From NCBI RefSeq assembly GCF_010183535.1, contig NC_071330.1, forward strand, positions 4,011,717 to 4,075,716: a DNA stretch of 64,000 nucleotides, in the 5' to 3' direction. Source of the DNA: Caenorhabditis remanei. Taxonomy: Eukaryota > Nematoda > Chromadorea > Rhabditida > Rhabditidae. A model generated the notes under the pieces. That model saw nothing but the letters and a program-made list of their open reading frames with translations, had not been told where the DNA came from and ran no database searches. Positions 23,251-35,800 of the stretch are shown in pieces. Each line of letters opens with the position of its first letter. The first letter of the stretch is position 1. Both the position numbers and the translations under genes were made by a program.

Positions 23251-23452
23251 CATAGTTGTCAAGGCCCCGCCCGGCTCCAAAGAGTAAATCGAAAATTTTA
23301 ACATTTTGATGATTTTTCGGTCCAAAATTTGTCTTTTTATCGGAAAAATGTCAAAAAATTGGAAAAGTTTGATTTTTGGCGCCTATTTCTCGAGCCGTCG
23401 GGCCGGGCCTTAATTTCGCTGACAAGGTCCGGCCCAGGCCTTGACAAGTATG
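23251..23452. mobile_element. hAT-like MITE in right palindrome arm
   Basis: Mirror image of 18604-18805. Flanking duplication TACTCATC (23243-23250 and 23453-23460), the reverse complement of the left-arm duplication, so it arrived with the arm and not by independent insertion. Confidence 0.85.
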
Positions 23453-24173
23453 TACTCATCCAATTTTTCTAATCTTCAGAACGTCGAAATCAATGAAGAT
23501 ATCGGAGAAGGGGAGGTGATCGCACTGATTCCAGATGAATTTGCAGATGAAGATGGCGAGTGTCTTGATGATGAAGCATCAAATGAAGATTGATAGAAAA
23601 ATCGATACTTGACAATAAATGATTTTTGTAGTTATCTGTTTTTTTTTAAATTTTCAAAACGTTTTTCACAATCGAACTGAAAATACAGCTAAAAACCCAA
23701 TTTTGTCGTTAAAACTACTTTACTGATCTCGGAAGCATGATACTGAAGTCGGAAGCCAGAAAAAACCTTATTCTTGAGCTGAAAATATCAGAAATTATGC
23801 AAAAAACGAGGAGGAAACGACGACATGTTGGTTTCAAAATTAGAAAAAGTTTTCCCGGGTTAAAAAAACCTAGTTTTTCAGGAAAAACGAATCATTTCTC
23901 TGATGAAAACTGAAAATTATTCAAAAAACGAGAAAAAACCCAGGTCTACTGGTAAGAGATAAGAAAAATTTCGGAATTTTTATGCTCGAAGGGTAGTAAT
24001 ACCATCAATACAACATATTAACTTCATATTTTTTAAGTTCGTTTAATATTGTCGAAATAAAACTCACTTCCGTCAAACTTCCGAGTTTACTTCCGTACAA
24101 CTCTGGTCTGTAAGTGAGATCAGAAGAAACACCGATACTACAAAGTGTTTTGCTGTAAAAGTTTTATTAAAAA

Positions 24174-25836
24174 TCAAACGGTTTTTATGAAAAATGTTTC
24201 AACAAAAGAATTCGGATATATCTGCAGAAGTGCCTTATCGAATCCCTCTTCCAACTCCTTCTCTTTGATATAAACATCCAAATTGAAATTGAATTGATTC
24301 TCAGCATTCTCTACCTGGAATCTCCTACCAATCCATTTATTGTCAAGGAATACTTCGGGGCCATGATCTCCATTGAACGGTGAAGATTTCTTGAAACAGT
24401 GTAGTCTCTTTTTTTGTAGAACATATCCCGAAGCGATTGACAACAATTCTACCCTATCCGTCTCCTCATTGAGCTTTTTGACGATTCCAATATTCACGAA
24501 AAACATGATGTCTAAACTCAAATTCTGCGGCTTTTCCATGGTGACCACTTCTAATATAGTTGACATCCTCTTCGCAATATTGATTTCGGGTACTGCAAAC
24601 CAGTGTGACAGATTCATCGATATTTGATCTGTCGGGAACAGCCTTCTGATATTTGGAATAAAATTGTCGAATCCTCTGGGTTGGTTCACGATTAATTGAC
24701 GGTTTCCTAGATCTCTCACACAATAACACGAATAGGACAAACTCACTTCGACATGGATGAATTTCAAATCTGGAAACTATAATTTCAAACAAGTCAGATC
24801 AAACAGTAATACCTGATTGCTTAGTCTTCAAATATGGATCATTCAATCTGACCCGAGTGAAATAGTCATACCGGTGCCATTCAACACTACACAATCTTTC
24901 ATTCGTGATGTGCAACATATTGAGTTTGAGGGATTTCACTTTCCATTTTCTCAGAATGATATCGATAACTTCACGAGGCATATGCATGTGGTCACGCGTC
25001 GGATCTGTCCCTTCATTTGGGAGTATTCTGGTCTCATTGATCCATATAGCAAGTTTATCACATGAGATGGTCGCGAGAATAGTTTTATCCAGCTCTTCGA
25101 AACATTCTTCCTTGTTCTTTGACTTAGAGATACAGTACTCAGCAATCACTTCGAACAGTTTATCAGTCACATGCAGTTTTTTGTAGTTCTTTGAATAAGT
25201 CATAGTTTGTAATGTACTGAATCTCAATGGACCATATTCTAGACACTTCTTGGCAATATTCGAACACTTCTCACATCCATCACATGCTTCCTCCAGTCCA
25301 ATCACTGTTTGAATGTGTGTACCTGGAAGGTAGATGTTAAATGTTAAACATCTATCAGTTTCTAGATACCAACTCACCGTTATTTCCAATCAGTTGAGAA
25401 TGAATGAGGTCATGAAGACTACGCTTAAATTTGTCTTCCAACATCCACAGTTTTCTCGTTGTAATTTTTTTAACTTTGACACCAACAGTAGTAGTCAGGA
25501 AGCTGAAGAAGAATCAATACAACTGAAATAGTACACCAACCCTTACATGAAATATGGAAGCACATCCTGGTTGTTCATTATCCGATAATTGATATAAATA
25601 TAATCCTTCGATCGTGTGATTAAATTTTCTACGTTGTAAGCGTACTCAATCTTCATTTTTCGATGATTTATTTTTAGTAGCCGTAGAAATGTGTTATTTA
25701 TTAATTTATTCACTAACCTAACATCCAAATTTTTCTTGAAGTCATCAGAGAGATAACTGAGAATTTTTTCGAGAAGATGTTCGTTAGTGAATACTTTTGC
25801 ATGGAGCATTTCAGTTACAGAATTTTTGACAGACAT
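24174..25836 (-). CDS. F-box-like protein, nematode-expanded type
   Basis: Minus-strand exons 25547-25836, 25378-25502, 24813-25322 and 24174-24769 join in frame (phases 2, 1, 1) to 506 residues. All introns are about 43-55 nt. The N-terminus (FTNEHLLEKILSYLSDDFK, then LVNKLINNTFLRLL) has the pattern of the degenerate F-box of Caenorhabditis F-box families, which recruits SCF ubiquitin ligase through Skp1-related proteins. The remaining 400 residues carry a Cys cluster (CDGCEKCSNIAKKC, about residue 150) and a mixed alpha/beta C-terminus that I cannot assign with confidence. Such families evolve fast and are thought to bind varied targets. The start codon is the second ATG of the open frame, placed just before the F-box. 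Confidence 0.65.
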
Positions 25837-26896
25837 TTTGACAGAGAAGGAGGAGAAGAGCAATACAGAACGAGAGAAAAAGAGGAGGATGAATGTGGCG
25901 ATGGGGGGATTGCCCACAATCGATAGTATCTCAACTGGGCCAGTTTCCCAGAATACCAATCAATTTTTGAATGCAATTCACACCCTAATTACTCATCCTT
26001 CTCCATCACCCAAACCCACTTCTTATTGTGTGTGTCTGTAGTCTGTGTGCAGATACATTGTTCAGAATGATGAATTGATCTTCTCCCTCATCCTTTGTTT
26101 GTCGAAAGCTCCATTTTAAGCTAAAAATTAAGAAAAAGTCGATAAAAACTGAAAAAAAGTAAAAAAAAACAACATATATCAGCAAAATTTTGGCTCCAAT
26201 CCTTCCGGCCGTCTCTCCCCGCGGCAGAAATCACAAGCGGTATATCCTTACTACAGTCCTCCGCATAAATATAGGTTCACCCCCAAAATGACCCAAAATT
26301 GAAAAAATTAATTTTTTCAAAAAGGGTTTATACGGCAATAATAAACAATTAGAAAGTATATTTTGATGACAGAAGTTAAAATTCTAGAAGTTTTCAAGTT
26401 TTGGGAAATTTCGAAAAATTTCAATTTTAGGTTTTTTTCATTCCACAAAATGATAGGTTCACTTGATGAAAATCTCAACTTTTTCGAAAAAGGAAACCGG
26501 AAACCAGGATTTTTAGAATGGAACCGACTACAAACAAATTTTTGTTTACCAAAATTAAATGAAAATGTTAAAAACGAAGCAAGTTGTTAACAGAACAAAT
26601 TTGGAAAAAAGTGTGCGACACCCTTGGCCCCGCCCCGAAATGTTCAATAATTTTTCACTACAATTTTTAAAACTTTCGAAAAAATTTGAATTTTTTCAGT
26701 ACTAAAATTGTCGGTCCGAACGGGCCAGGAGAACTTTTTTGGCCCGGCCCGGTCCGTTGTAAATCTTCTTTTAATTCAACTGTCAATCATGAATCACTAA
26801 TTTCCGTTTCTTGTTCTCATCGTATACCTTCTCTCTGCACACTAGGGGAGATCACCTTCTTCCCCAAATAAAACATCAGAATTTTTTCAGTGCGAG
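25837..26896. other. Intergenic, no gene supported
   Basis: Contains a degraded GGCCCG element remnant around 26714-26760 (GGTCCGAACGGGCC and GGCCCGGCCCGGTCC). A short ORF at 26363-26590 has no support. The last bases lead into a TTTTTTCAG trans-splice-like site at 26882-26890. Confidence 0.5.
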
Positions 26897-29800
26897 ATGG
26901 ACGACGATCATCAAGTTCCTGAAGGCGATCTGTCAACTTTCGAAGATACAATCGTGAGTGGCAATTTGGGTAAAACAGCTCCACTTAGACATCCGAAAAC
27001 CTCCAAATCTATTTTGCTCAAGACATGAAACACACAGACTGATAAGATTTTCTGAGACCCAGAAATCAGAAGTTTTGCACTTTTTGATGTTCAGAAGTAC
27101 TGTAGGTGACTGTAGTTTATTATAGATGTACTACTGTAAACGAGCAAAACAGTCGGATGAAGAAAAAAACAATTTGACTGAAATCGGTCTCAAATCCCGA
27201 AAATACCGTTTTTTACCTAAATTTTTTGGCTATAAACTCTCGAAAACACCCTTTTTACCTTTTCCAGGCAAATTCTGAGCGATTTTTATGGAAAACCGGC
27301 TGGAAAATTATGAAAATATAGTTTTTTTTCAGTTTTAAATCGATTTTCTTATGAAAAACTTAATTGTTGCTCGAATTTTTACAATTTCCACCGTTTTCCA
27401 CCGAAAAACAACTTTTACCATATTTTTTCAGCCGCCTCCTGTGCTTCCGAGCGAAAACAAAACAAGCGGTGATAAAAAAAGAAAAAAAAAGGAAAAGAAG
27501 ACGCCGCACCTTCCAGAAACCGTCACTCCAGATGAACCAAAAGTTGATAAGCCGTCTGAAAATTTCCCGAAAGCAGCCTCAGAAGATTCAAAGGCGATTC
27601 TCGAACCCAGAATTCCAAAAGCCGGAGACGATACAGGTGACGATGGACAGGAGAAGATAATGGATAAGAAAGGCAAACGGAAGCAAAAGAACAAGGAAAG
27701 AAAAATTAAGAACAAGACGCAGAGAAAAGAGAAGGCGATGGAAATTCAGAAAATAAAAATTCGGAAAATTAATGAGGTTAAGAAAGCGATAGGAATGTCG
27801 ATGCCAAGAACAATTGTGATGAAGAAAAGTCAGAAAATTAAAGTAACTAAGAAATCGGTTGAACTGTCGATGCTGAAGGCGATGTTAATAGAGGCGATGC
27901 AGCCGAAGGTAAGAGAGGAGGAGCAAAAATTTCGGAAAGAACAAAAAGGACTTGAAATGGCGGAAAATAAATAGGAGCAAAAGTTAGGAATTGAAAATGA
28001 CGAAAATTAGACGTCCTGGGAGCTTCTGGAGCTTTTGGTGACGTCCCGGTAGCTTCTGGAGCGTCATGAGACCGGGAAGACCTCTCAGACACGTTTGAAG
28101 CATCTGGAGCATTTTTTGACGTCACCACTGAAGCTTCTGAAGCGTCAGAAGACGTACTGGCAGCTTCTTGAGCGTCAGAAGCATTTGGTGACGTCACTGA
28201 AGCTTCTGAAGGGTATGAGGACATCATATAAAGATTTCAAAAGTGTTTTGATGCATTTCAAAGCGCTAAACCGTCCTGGGAGCTCCCGGGATATCTGGAG
28301 CATCTGATGCCGTCACAGAAGCTTTTGGAGCATAAAACTATATAAAAAATTGTCCACAAATTGATGAAAAAGCACGAAATTGAGATCATGAGGCTAAGAA
28401 AACGTCCCAGAACATTTTAGAGCTTCTGAACAGGCTGAAGACGTCATTACGGCTTTTAGAGTGTTTGAAGTCGTCCCGGGAGCATAATGAAGAAATTCGG
28501 CGTCGCATTGGAGCAACTTCTTGTTTCTAAATCCGTCCTTAATGCTTCTGGAGCGTCAGTAGACGTCCCGGGTGCTTCAAATTAATAACTTCGAAAGCTC
28601 AAAAAAAATTCTAGAAATTGGTTTTTTTTTTGAAGTTTCGAGCTGAGGAACCTCACGGAAAATGCAATTTTCGATTTAAAATTTATGAGTTTCCGGAACA
28701 GAGATGAGCGGAAGAGTTGGCGGAAGAAATCCTTAAATTGGCGGAGTAGCTTTTCTTTGGGACGGTAGCAAAAAGTGTTCAATAGATGAAATTCACAGCA
28801 TAGAATTGTCTATCGATTGGAAAAAACAGGTCATAAAAATATTAAAAACTAAACGAGTTACAGTCAATTTGAGCCGGCATTCCGCCTTCCGCCTTTAGGC
28901 CATTTGACGGAAGGCGGAATACAAGCCTTGATGACTGTAACTCGTTTAGTTTTCAATATTTTTATGTCCTGTTTTTTCCAATCGATAGACAAATTTATGC
29001 TGTAAATTTCATCTATTGAACACTTTTTGCTACCATCCCGAAGAAAAGCTACTCCGCCAATTTAAGGATTTCTTTCGCCAACTCTTCCGCTAATCTCTGT
29101 TTCAGAATAAAAAACACCTATGCTTCCCACCATTCCGTTCAAAAATTCTTGAAAAATGCTTTAAATCGACTGAAGTTCATATTTTTGAATGTTTTGGCCG
29201 CACTTTCCAGTTCGTTGTTTGTAGTTTGTAGTTTGGAAATACTGTATTTCAGTTTTGGATGCAGTAAGCTGGCTAGGGGTACTGCAATAATGGGTTTTAC
29301 TTTTCGGTCACAAAATTGTAAGAAAATTCGCCGAAAACGGTCTATTTTTGCCTAAAATTCACTTTTTACCCAGAAATCAGAAGTTTTGCACTTTTTGATG
29401 TTCAGAAGTACTGTAGGTGACTGTAGTTTATTATAGATGTACTACTGTAAACGAGCAAAACAGTCGGATGAAGAAAAAAACAATTTGACTGAAATCGGTC
29501 TCAAATCCCGAAAATACCGTTTTTTACCTAAATTTTTTGGCTATAAACTCTCGAAAACACCCTTTTTACCTTTTCCAGGCAAATTCTGAGCGATTTTTAT
29601 GGAAAACCGGCTGGAAAATTATGAAAATATAGTTTTTTTCAGTTTTAAATCGATTTTCTTATGAAAAACTTAATTGTTGCTCGAATTTTTACAATTTCCA
29701 CCGTTTTCCACCGAAAAACAACTTTTACCATATTTTTTCAGCCGCCTCCTGTGCTTCCGAGCGAAAACAAAACAAGCGGTGATAAAAAAGAAAAAAAAAG

Positions 29801-32800
29801 GAAAAGAAGACGCCGCACCTTCCAGAAACCGTCACTCCAGATGAACCAAAAGTTGATAAGCCGTCTGAAAATTTCCCGAAAGCAGCCTCAGAAGATTCAA
29901 AGGCGATTCTCAAACCCAGAATTCCAAAAGCCGGAGGCGATACAGATGACGATGGACAGGAGAAGATAATGGATAAGAAAGGCAAACGGAAGCAAAAGGC
30001 GCAGAGAAAACAGAAGGTAGGAATTGAAAAAGGGGAAAATTCGACTGATAATTAAGAAATTCTGCGTCAGAAGCATCTCGATTCGTCCTGAGAGCTTCTG
30101 GAGCTTTTGGTGACGTCCCGGTAGCTTCTGGAGCGTCATGAGACCGGGAAGACCTCTCAGACACGTTTGAAGCATCTGGAGCATTTTTTGACGTCACCAC
30201 TGAAGCTTCTGAAGCGTCAGAAGACGTACTGGCAGCTTCTTGAGCGTCAGAAGCATTTGGTGACGTCACTGAAGCTTCTGAAGGGTATGAGGACATCATA
30301 TAAAGATTTCAAAAGTGTTTTGATGCATTTCAAAGCGCTAAACCGTCCTGGGAGCTCCCGGGATATCTGGAGCATCTGATGCCGTCACAGAAGCTTTTGG
30401 AGCATAAAACTATATAAAAAATTGTCCACAAAAGTTGAGATCATGAGCCTAAGAAGACGGCCGAGAACATTTTAGAGCTTCAGAACAGGCTGAAGACGTC
30501 ATTACGGCTTTTAGAGTGTTTGAAGTCGTCCCGGGAGCATAATGAAGAAATTCGGCGTCAGAAGCATCTCGGATGCTTCTAGAACGTCAGAAGACGTCCT
30601 GAGAGCTTCTGGAGCGTCACGAGGCATGGAAGACCTGGAAGCCACGTTTGGAGCATCTGGAGCGTTTCTTGACGTCCCCACTGAAACTTCTGGAGTTCCT
30701 AAATCCGTCCTTGAAGCTTCTGGAGCGTCGGAAGACGTCCCGAGAGCTTCTCAAATGAATAACTTCGAAAATTCAGTTTAAAAATAATTAATGTTCTCGA
30801 AATCAATAAAATTAGGTGTTCTCGAAAATTTTCAACCCCAGCGCTTTTCCAGTAGATATAAATGACTGGTAAATTATTGAGAATTTCAAGAGAAACTGCT
30901 CAATACCAAATTTCAGCTTTTTTGAGTCAATTTCGTCTATTTAGACCCGAAAATCTGGAATTGTGACCGCCGCACTCTCGAGAGGCATCTATATACGCTC
31001 CGGAAGCTTCTGGAGCGTCCAAAGACGTCCTGGGAGCTTCTGGAGCGACACGAGACCTGGAATCAGACACGTTTGGAGTATCTGGAGCATTTGTTGACGT
31101 CACTAAAGCTTCTGGAGTTCCTGAAACCGTCCCAGGAGATTTGAGAGCGTCTGAAGACGTCCTAGCAGCTAGCTTCTGGAGCGTCAGTAGCATTTCGTGA
31201 CGGCATCAAAGCTTCTGAACAGTTTTAAGACGTTATATATAGATTTCAAAAGTGTTTTGACGCAATTCAAAGCGCTCCAGAAGCTCTCGGAGCATAAAAC
31301 TATATGAAAATTGTCCAAAATATGATGAAAAAGCACGAAAGATTATAGATAAGGAACCTAAACAGACGTCCCAGATTATTCTAGAGCTTCTGAATGTTCT
31401 AACGACGTGATTTTGAGCATCTGAAGCTTTCAGAATAGAAAATGATCAAAGGCGACATAAATTTGCTGAAATCCTTGGAAATACGTAGAAAATTCTGAAA
31501 AAATCGCTTAAATCGGGATTCGATAGATTCTGAAGCTTATGACGACATCTGAATCTTCAGAAATCATTTTGAAGCGCTCCAGTAACATCTAAAGCCTTCT
31601 GAAGCCGGTTGACGTCCACTTGACAACATTGGAGCTTCAAATCGTCATCTGAAGTCACTATCGCTTCTGAATCCGTCGCTGAATCCTTTGAGACGTCTTC
31701 TGACGTTATCTATAGAGTGTCTGAAGCCCCAAAAACAATTTAAAAAATTTTAAAGCTTCAGCGCAGTCTCTCACGTCTTCGGAAGTCTTCTTAAGCTGGA
31801 AATAGTCAAAAATCATATTTTTAAGCATCAAATTCCCATTAATCCTCCCATTTTTTCAGAGAAAAGGCGCTGGCTTTGATGAAGAAGGCGGAAAGATGAA
31901 GAAAGAAAGAAAGATGGTGGAGCGATGTGTGGAACCTTTAAAGGAACCGATTCAGAAGAAAAAGAAGGAGTCGGGGTCGGCCGAAAAATCCACAGGTGTA
32001 TTGAGATCTCCTGTGATTTGCGTGATCGGTCGAGACGATACGGAAGAGTCGGCGATTTTGGACTATATCAGAAGGACGAATGTCCGTGAGGGAGAGGCTG
32101 GCGGAATTACGCAACAGATTGGAGCGACGGAAGTGGCGGCGGAGGCAATACAGATGTGCTGTAAACATACTAAAGGATTTGTCATAGAGACGATGGAGAT
32201 TCCGGGGTTTCTGATTATAAATAAAGGTGAGAAGAGAGTTTCGAGGATCTAGTCGGCGTTCCATAAGAAATATGATATTCTAGATATTCTGATGATGTTA
32301 GATAGCATTTTGAGCTTTCGCAATGCTTAAGACAGCGTTGGGAAGCTCTAAAACGGTAAAAAACATTTTCAATTCAAATTTTGTAGGACACGAGAGTTAC
32401 CCAAAGCTCCGTACACTCCGTGGATCTTCACTGTGTGATTTTGCAATCGTCATCGTAGATATGCAACACGGTTTGGAACCGCAAACAGTCGAATCGTTGA
32501 AGTTATTGATCAAAGAGCAGACTCCGTTCGTAATTGCATTGAATAGATTTGATCTTCTTCGTGAATACAAGAGCAAACCGTATAACGATGTCTACCAACT
32601 GTTGCGATCTCAGCAGCAACATTTCCGATCGGAATTTGAAGAGAAAATGGAGAAAATCGAGGCACAATTTGCAGAACAAGAGATCAAAGTGACACTCTCC
32701 AACAGTCTGGACGCCGTCAATCCGAATTACGTGTGTATGGTACCAATATCGGCGACGAAGGGCGTAGGAATCGGAAATCTCATGGCATTCATTGTCAATC

Positions 32801-35800
32801 AGACGCAGACAGAGTACGCCCAAAGGTTGACGTTCTCCGAGAAGTTGGATGCCAATGTTATGGAGGTTAAACAGATCACTGGTCAGTTTTAAGATGAAAA
32901 TGTAAATTATAAGTTTCTGACTCCGAAAACTGCCGAAAATACAGAAAATTGTTGGAAATTGGTCTAAATTAGCAAATTTCAGCGCAACTTCTCAATTTCC
33001 AGCTTTCGAAACAATTTTTATGCTTCAAATTTCACTCTATATGGAAATTCTCAGTTTCAGCTTGATGTTGCCTAAAAACATTCAAAAATGCCCAATTTTC
33101 AGTCATTTTTCGGTTTGAAAAGCTTAAATTCCAGACTAGTTTTGGCGTCTTTTAGGAGTTTTGTGTTTTAGTTCTCAAAAATTGGTTAAAATGAGTGAAT
33201 TGCAGCGCAACGCACAAAACTATTAAAAGACGTCAAAAGCGGTCTGGAACTGAAAATTGGCTAATATTTGAAACTGAGAATTCCCGTCTCCAGAGTGAGA
33301 TTTAAGGCTGAAAAATCGTTTAAAAGACAGTTCTGACTAGAATAAAGTTGGAAATTTGAAATTCGAGTCTTGGAATCAAACTGAATTTGATAAAAAGAGG
33401 GTTTTCAGCCAACAAACGGTGTAATTAGGCGCTATATATAGCTGTTTCTAAGATTTCAGCCACTTTGTCATGTAAAAAACTAACTTTTCGCTGGAAATGA
33501 GGTGAAAACTTCAAGCTTTACCGATTTTGTCGAAAAAAGTGAATTTCTAGCTCAAAACCTTATAAAGTGCTCAAGTTGCTACCTAAATCATTCATTTTGA
33601 GAAAACTGCGTTTATGCTTTAAAAAATCTATGTCTCTCAATTTTCCGTCTGAAAATAAGTAGTCTTCTTGCTTGAAAACTTCGTGCTCCGATTTTGTCTG
33701 AAATCTACTTATTATTCCAGGTCTCGGCACATCAATCAACGTGATTCTTGTCAACGGAACGATGCGTGCGGGCGACATTCTCGTTCTCACAGGAACCGAC
33801 GGTGCGATAGTTACAAAAGTTCAAAAACTCCTAATGCCAAAACCAATGAGAGAGATGCAAACGAAAAATAGCTACGTTCATTTTACAAAAGTCAAAGGAT
33901 CGTGTGGAGTAAAAGTTCTCGCGAAGAATTTGGAAAAAGTTGTGTCCGGATTGCCCGTATATGTCACCGATCGAGAGGAAGAAATTGATTATTTACGACA
34001 GGAAGCGAATAACCAGCATGTCAATGCTCTCCGCGCATCCAAAAAGAATCAAGAAGGTGTCTTCGTTAAGGCTTCGACTGCCGGATCTCTCGAGGCGCTT
34101 CTTGATTTCTTGAAATCTGAAAAAATCCCATATTCCAACGCGAAATATGTATTCTGTGATGATAGGTGAGAAATTCTGGAACTTTGGGTCAAAAATGAGG
34201 AAAATTGGTCCGAAAATTATAAAAAATGAGTCATTTTCGGTGTTTTGGGAAGATTTACGGCAGTTCAGCACGATTTACAAAACTTAGGGTCGATTTACGA
34301 GATCTGGGGTAGATTTACGGCAGTTCAGCACGATTTACGAGGCTTGCTGCAGATTTACGAGGCTTACTGTGGATTTACGGGGTTGATTTATGAATTTGCA
34401 ATTTTTCGAGACGATTTGAAAAATTAAGAACGCGGATAGTTGCCGTTTTACTGTGTTGAATGTAGATTTACGAAGCTCTGAAGGACTGAAAGAGAACTCA
34501 TTTTTCTTGATTTCCAGCACCCCCAACGATGGCTATAGTTCGACCAGCTCCACCTCTCCAATCGATCGTCCACGTGAAATGCAACCATCTTCTAGCTCCG
34601 CCATCCAACAACATCAACCTAAGAATTCAACTCATCAGAATATTCAGATGAGACAGACGACACGATCAGAAATCGTTCCCAAGCCAAGCACACTGGGAAA
34701 TCAGACCGTTATTCTCAAAGAGGTATATAATCATTTAAATGTAACCAAAATTCGATAATTTGTATGAAATTTTACTGAAAGTATCTGAAAATTATGGTTT
34801 TTGGTTTAGAAATCTGGATTTTCAGTAATTTTCAACAAGAATGAGAGAAGTTTTCAGGTAATTTTAGCTAATATCAAGGCTGAAAATTGCTGAAAGTCGC
34901 CCTTAATTGATTAAAAAAAAGGCAAATACCACTCAAAATCTCTGAAAAATGACTGAAAACCATTTTAAAAATGGGCGCAGTTTCTATAGAAATCCGTGTA
35001 AAATTATAAAAATTAGGAGCATTTTTACATCATAAGACATTGATGAAGCTTTTGGAGCATCTAGAACCTCCTGAAGTTATCGGAACGCAGATTTCTGAAA
35101 ACTGTCTGGAAATTGATTTCTGGCATGAAAAATTGAGGATGAAATTAGTCAACAAATCACAATTTTAAGATAAAAATCACATTTTTAGGCATGGAATTCC
35201 CACTAATCCCATTTTTCCAGCGAAGACATGCTCTAACCGACATTATGGATTCAGAAGAAAGCATGAACAAAAAAAAAGAAGAATCGGAGTTAAATAAGTT
35301 GAAAAAGCTGGTAAGAGGTAGATGTCTGTCTGTGTGTCGTGGTGGCGTCCGGATGTCCGTTTAAACTCCTTCATGATTCCGAGATAAATGCTTAGAAAAA
35401 AGCTCAATTTTTGGAAATTTGTTCTGAAAGTTTGGTCCTAGCAAGAGCAAATGTCTGTCTGTGTGTCGGATGTCCAGGTGTCAATTTTCTCGTATTTTTT
35501 CCCAGTTTTAAACCTCAATTTCAAGATTCTCTTTTCTTTTTTTGTATATCTGTCATTCCAAATGTCCAACTGTGTGTCCAGAAGCAGCGTCCGGACGTCC
35601 TCTGTCTGTGTATCCGTACATCCGGATGTCTATTTCAAGCACAGATCACCAGAAACCTGTTTTTGAGTAAAAAATCAGAACAAATTTAATGAAAAATCGA
35701 AAATTTTGAGAAAAAATAGTGACTTTTTCAATATGTTCACTCAAAACCAGGTTTCTGGGGGTCTCTTCAGGAAAAATCGAAAAATCATTATTTTTGTCAC

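Larger units (their letters stand above)
18116..23940. repeat. 5.8-kb palindrome with a nested insertion
   Basis: 18116-19562 plus 21345-21889 (left arm) is the near-perfect reverse complement of 21949-23940 (right arm), around a 59-bp spacer (21890-21948). The left arm is interrupted by a separate palindrome at 19563-21340. Each arm carries a mirrored copy of an hAT-like MITE (18604-18805 and 23251-23452), so that insertion predates formation or homogenisation of the palindrome. Only mirrored short ORFs occur. Left outer edge: ATCGT|GGTTTTTTCTCG. Right outer edge: CGAGAAAAAACC|CAGG. No target duplication is visible at the outer ends. Confidence 0.85.
27975..31800. repeat. Intron minisatellite with GAGCTTCTGGAGCGTC units
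   Basis: The large intron of the eIF5B-like gene is filled with degenerate repeats of about 30-33 bp around GACGTCC..GGAGCTTCTGGAGCGTC. The unit length is a near multiple of three, so long repetitive ORFs (Ala-Ser-Gly-Ala type) arise on both strands. They are by-products of the repeat, not genes. Confidence 0.7.

Noticed and set aside
27847..31193. Ala/Ser-rich ORFs on both strands
   Set aside because: Created by the intron minisatellite with a unit near a multiple of three; no start or splice support.
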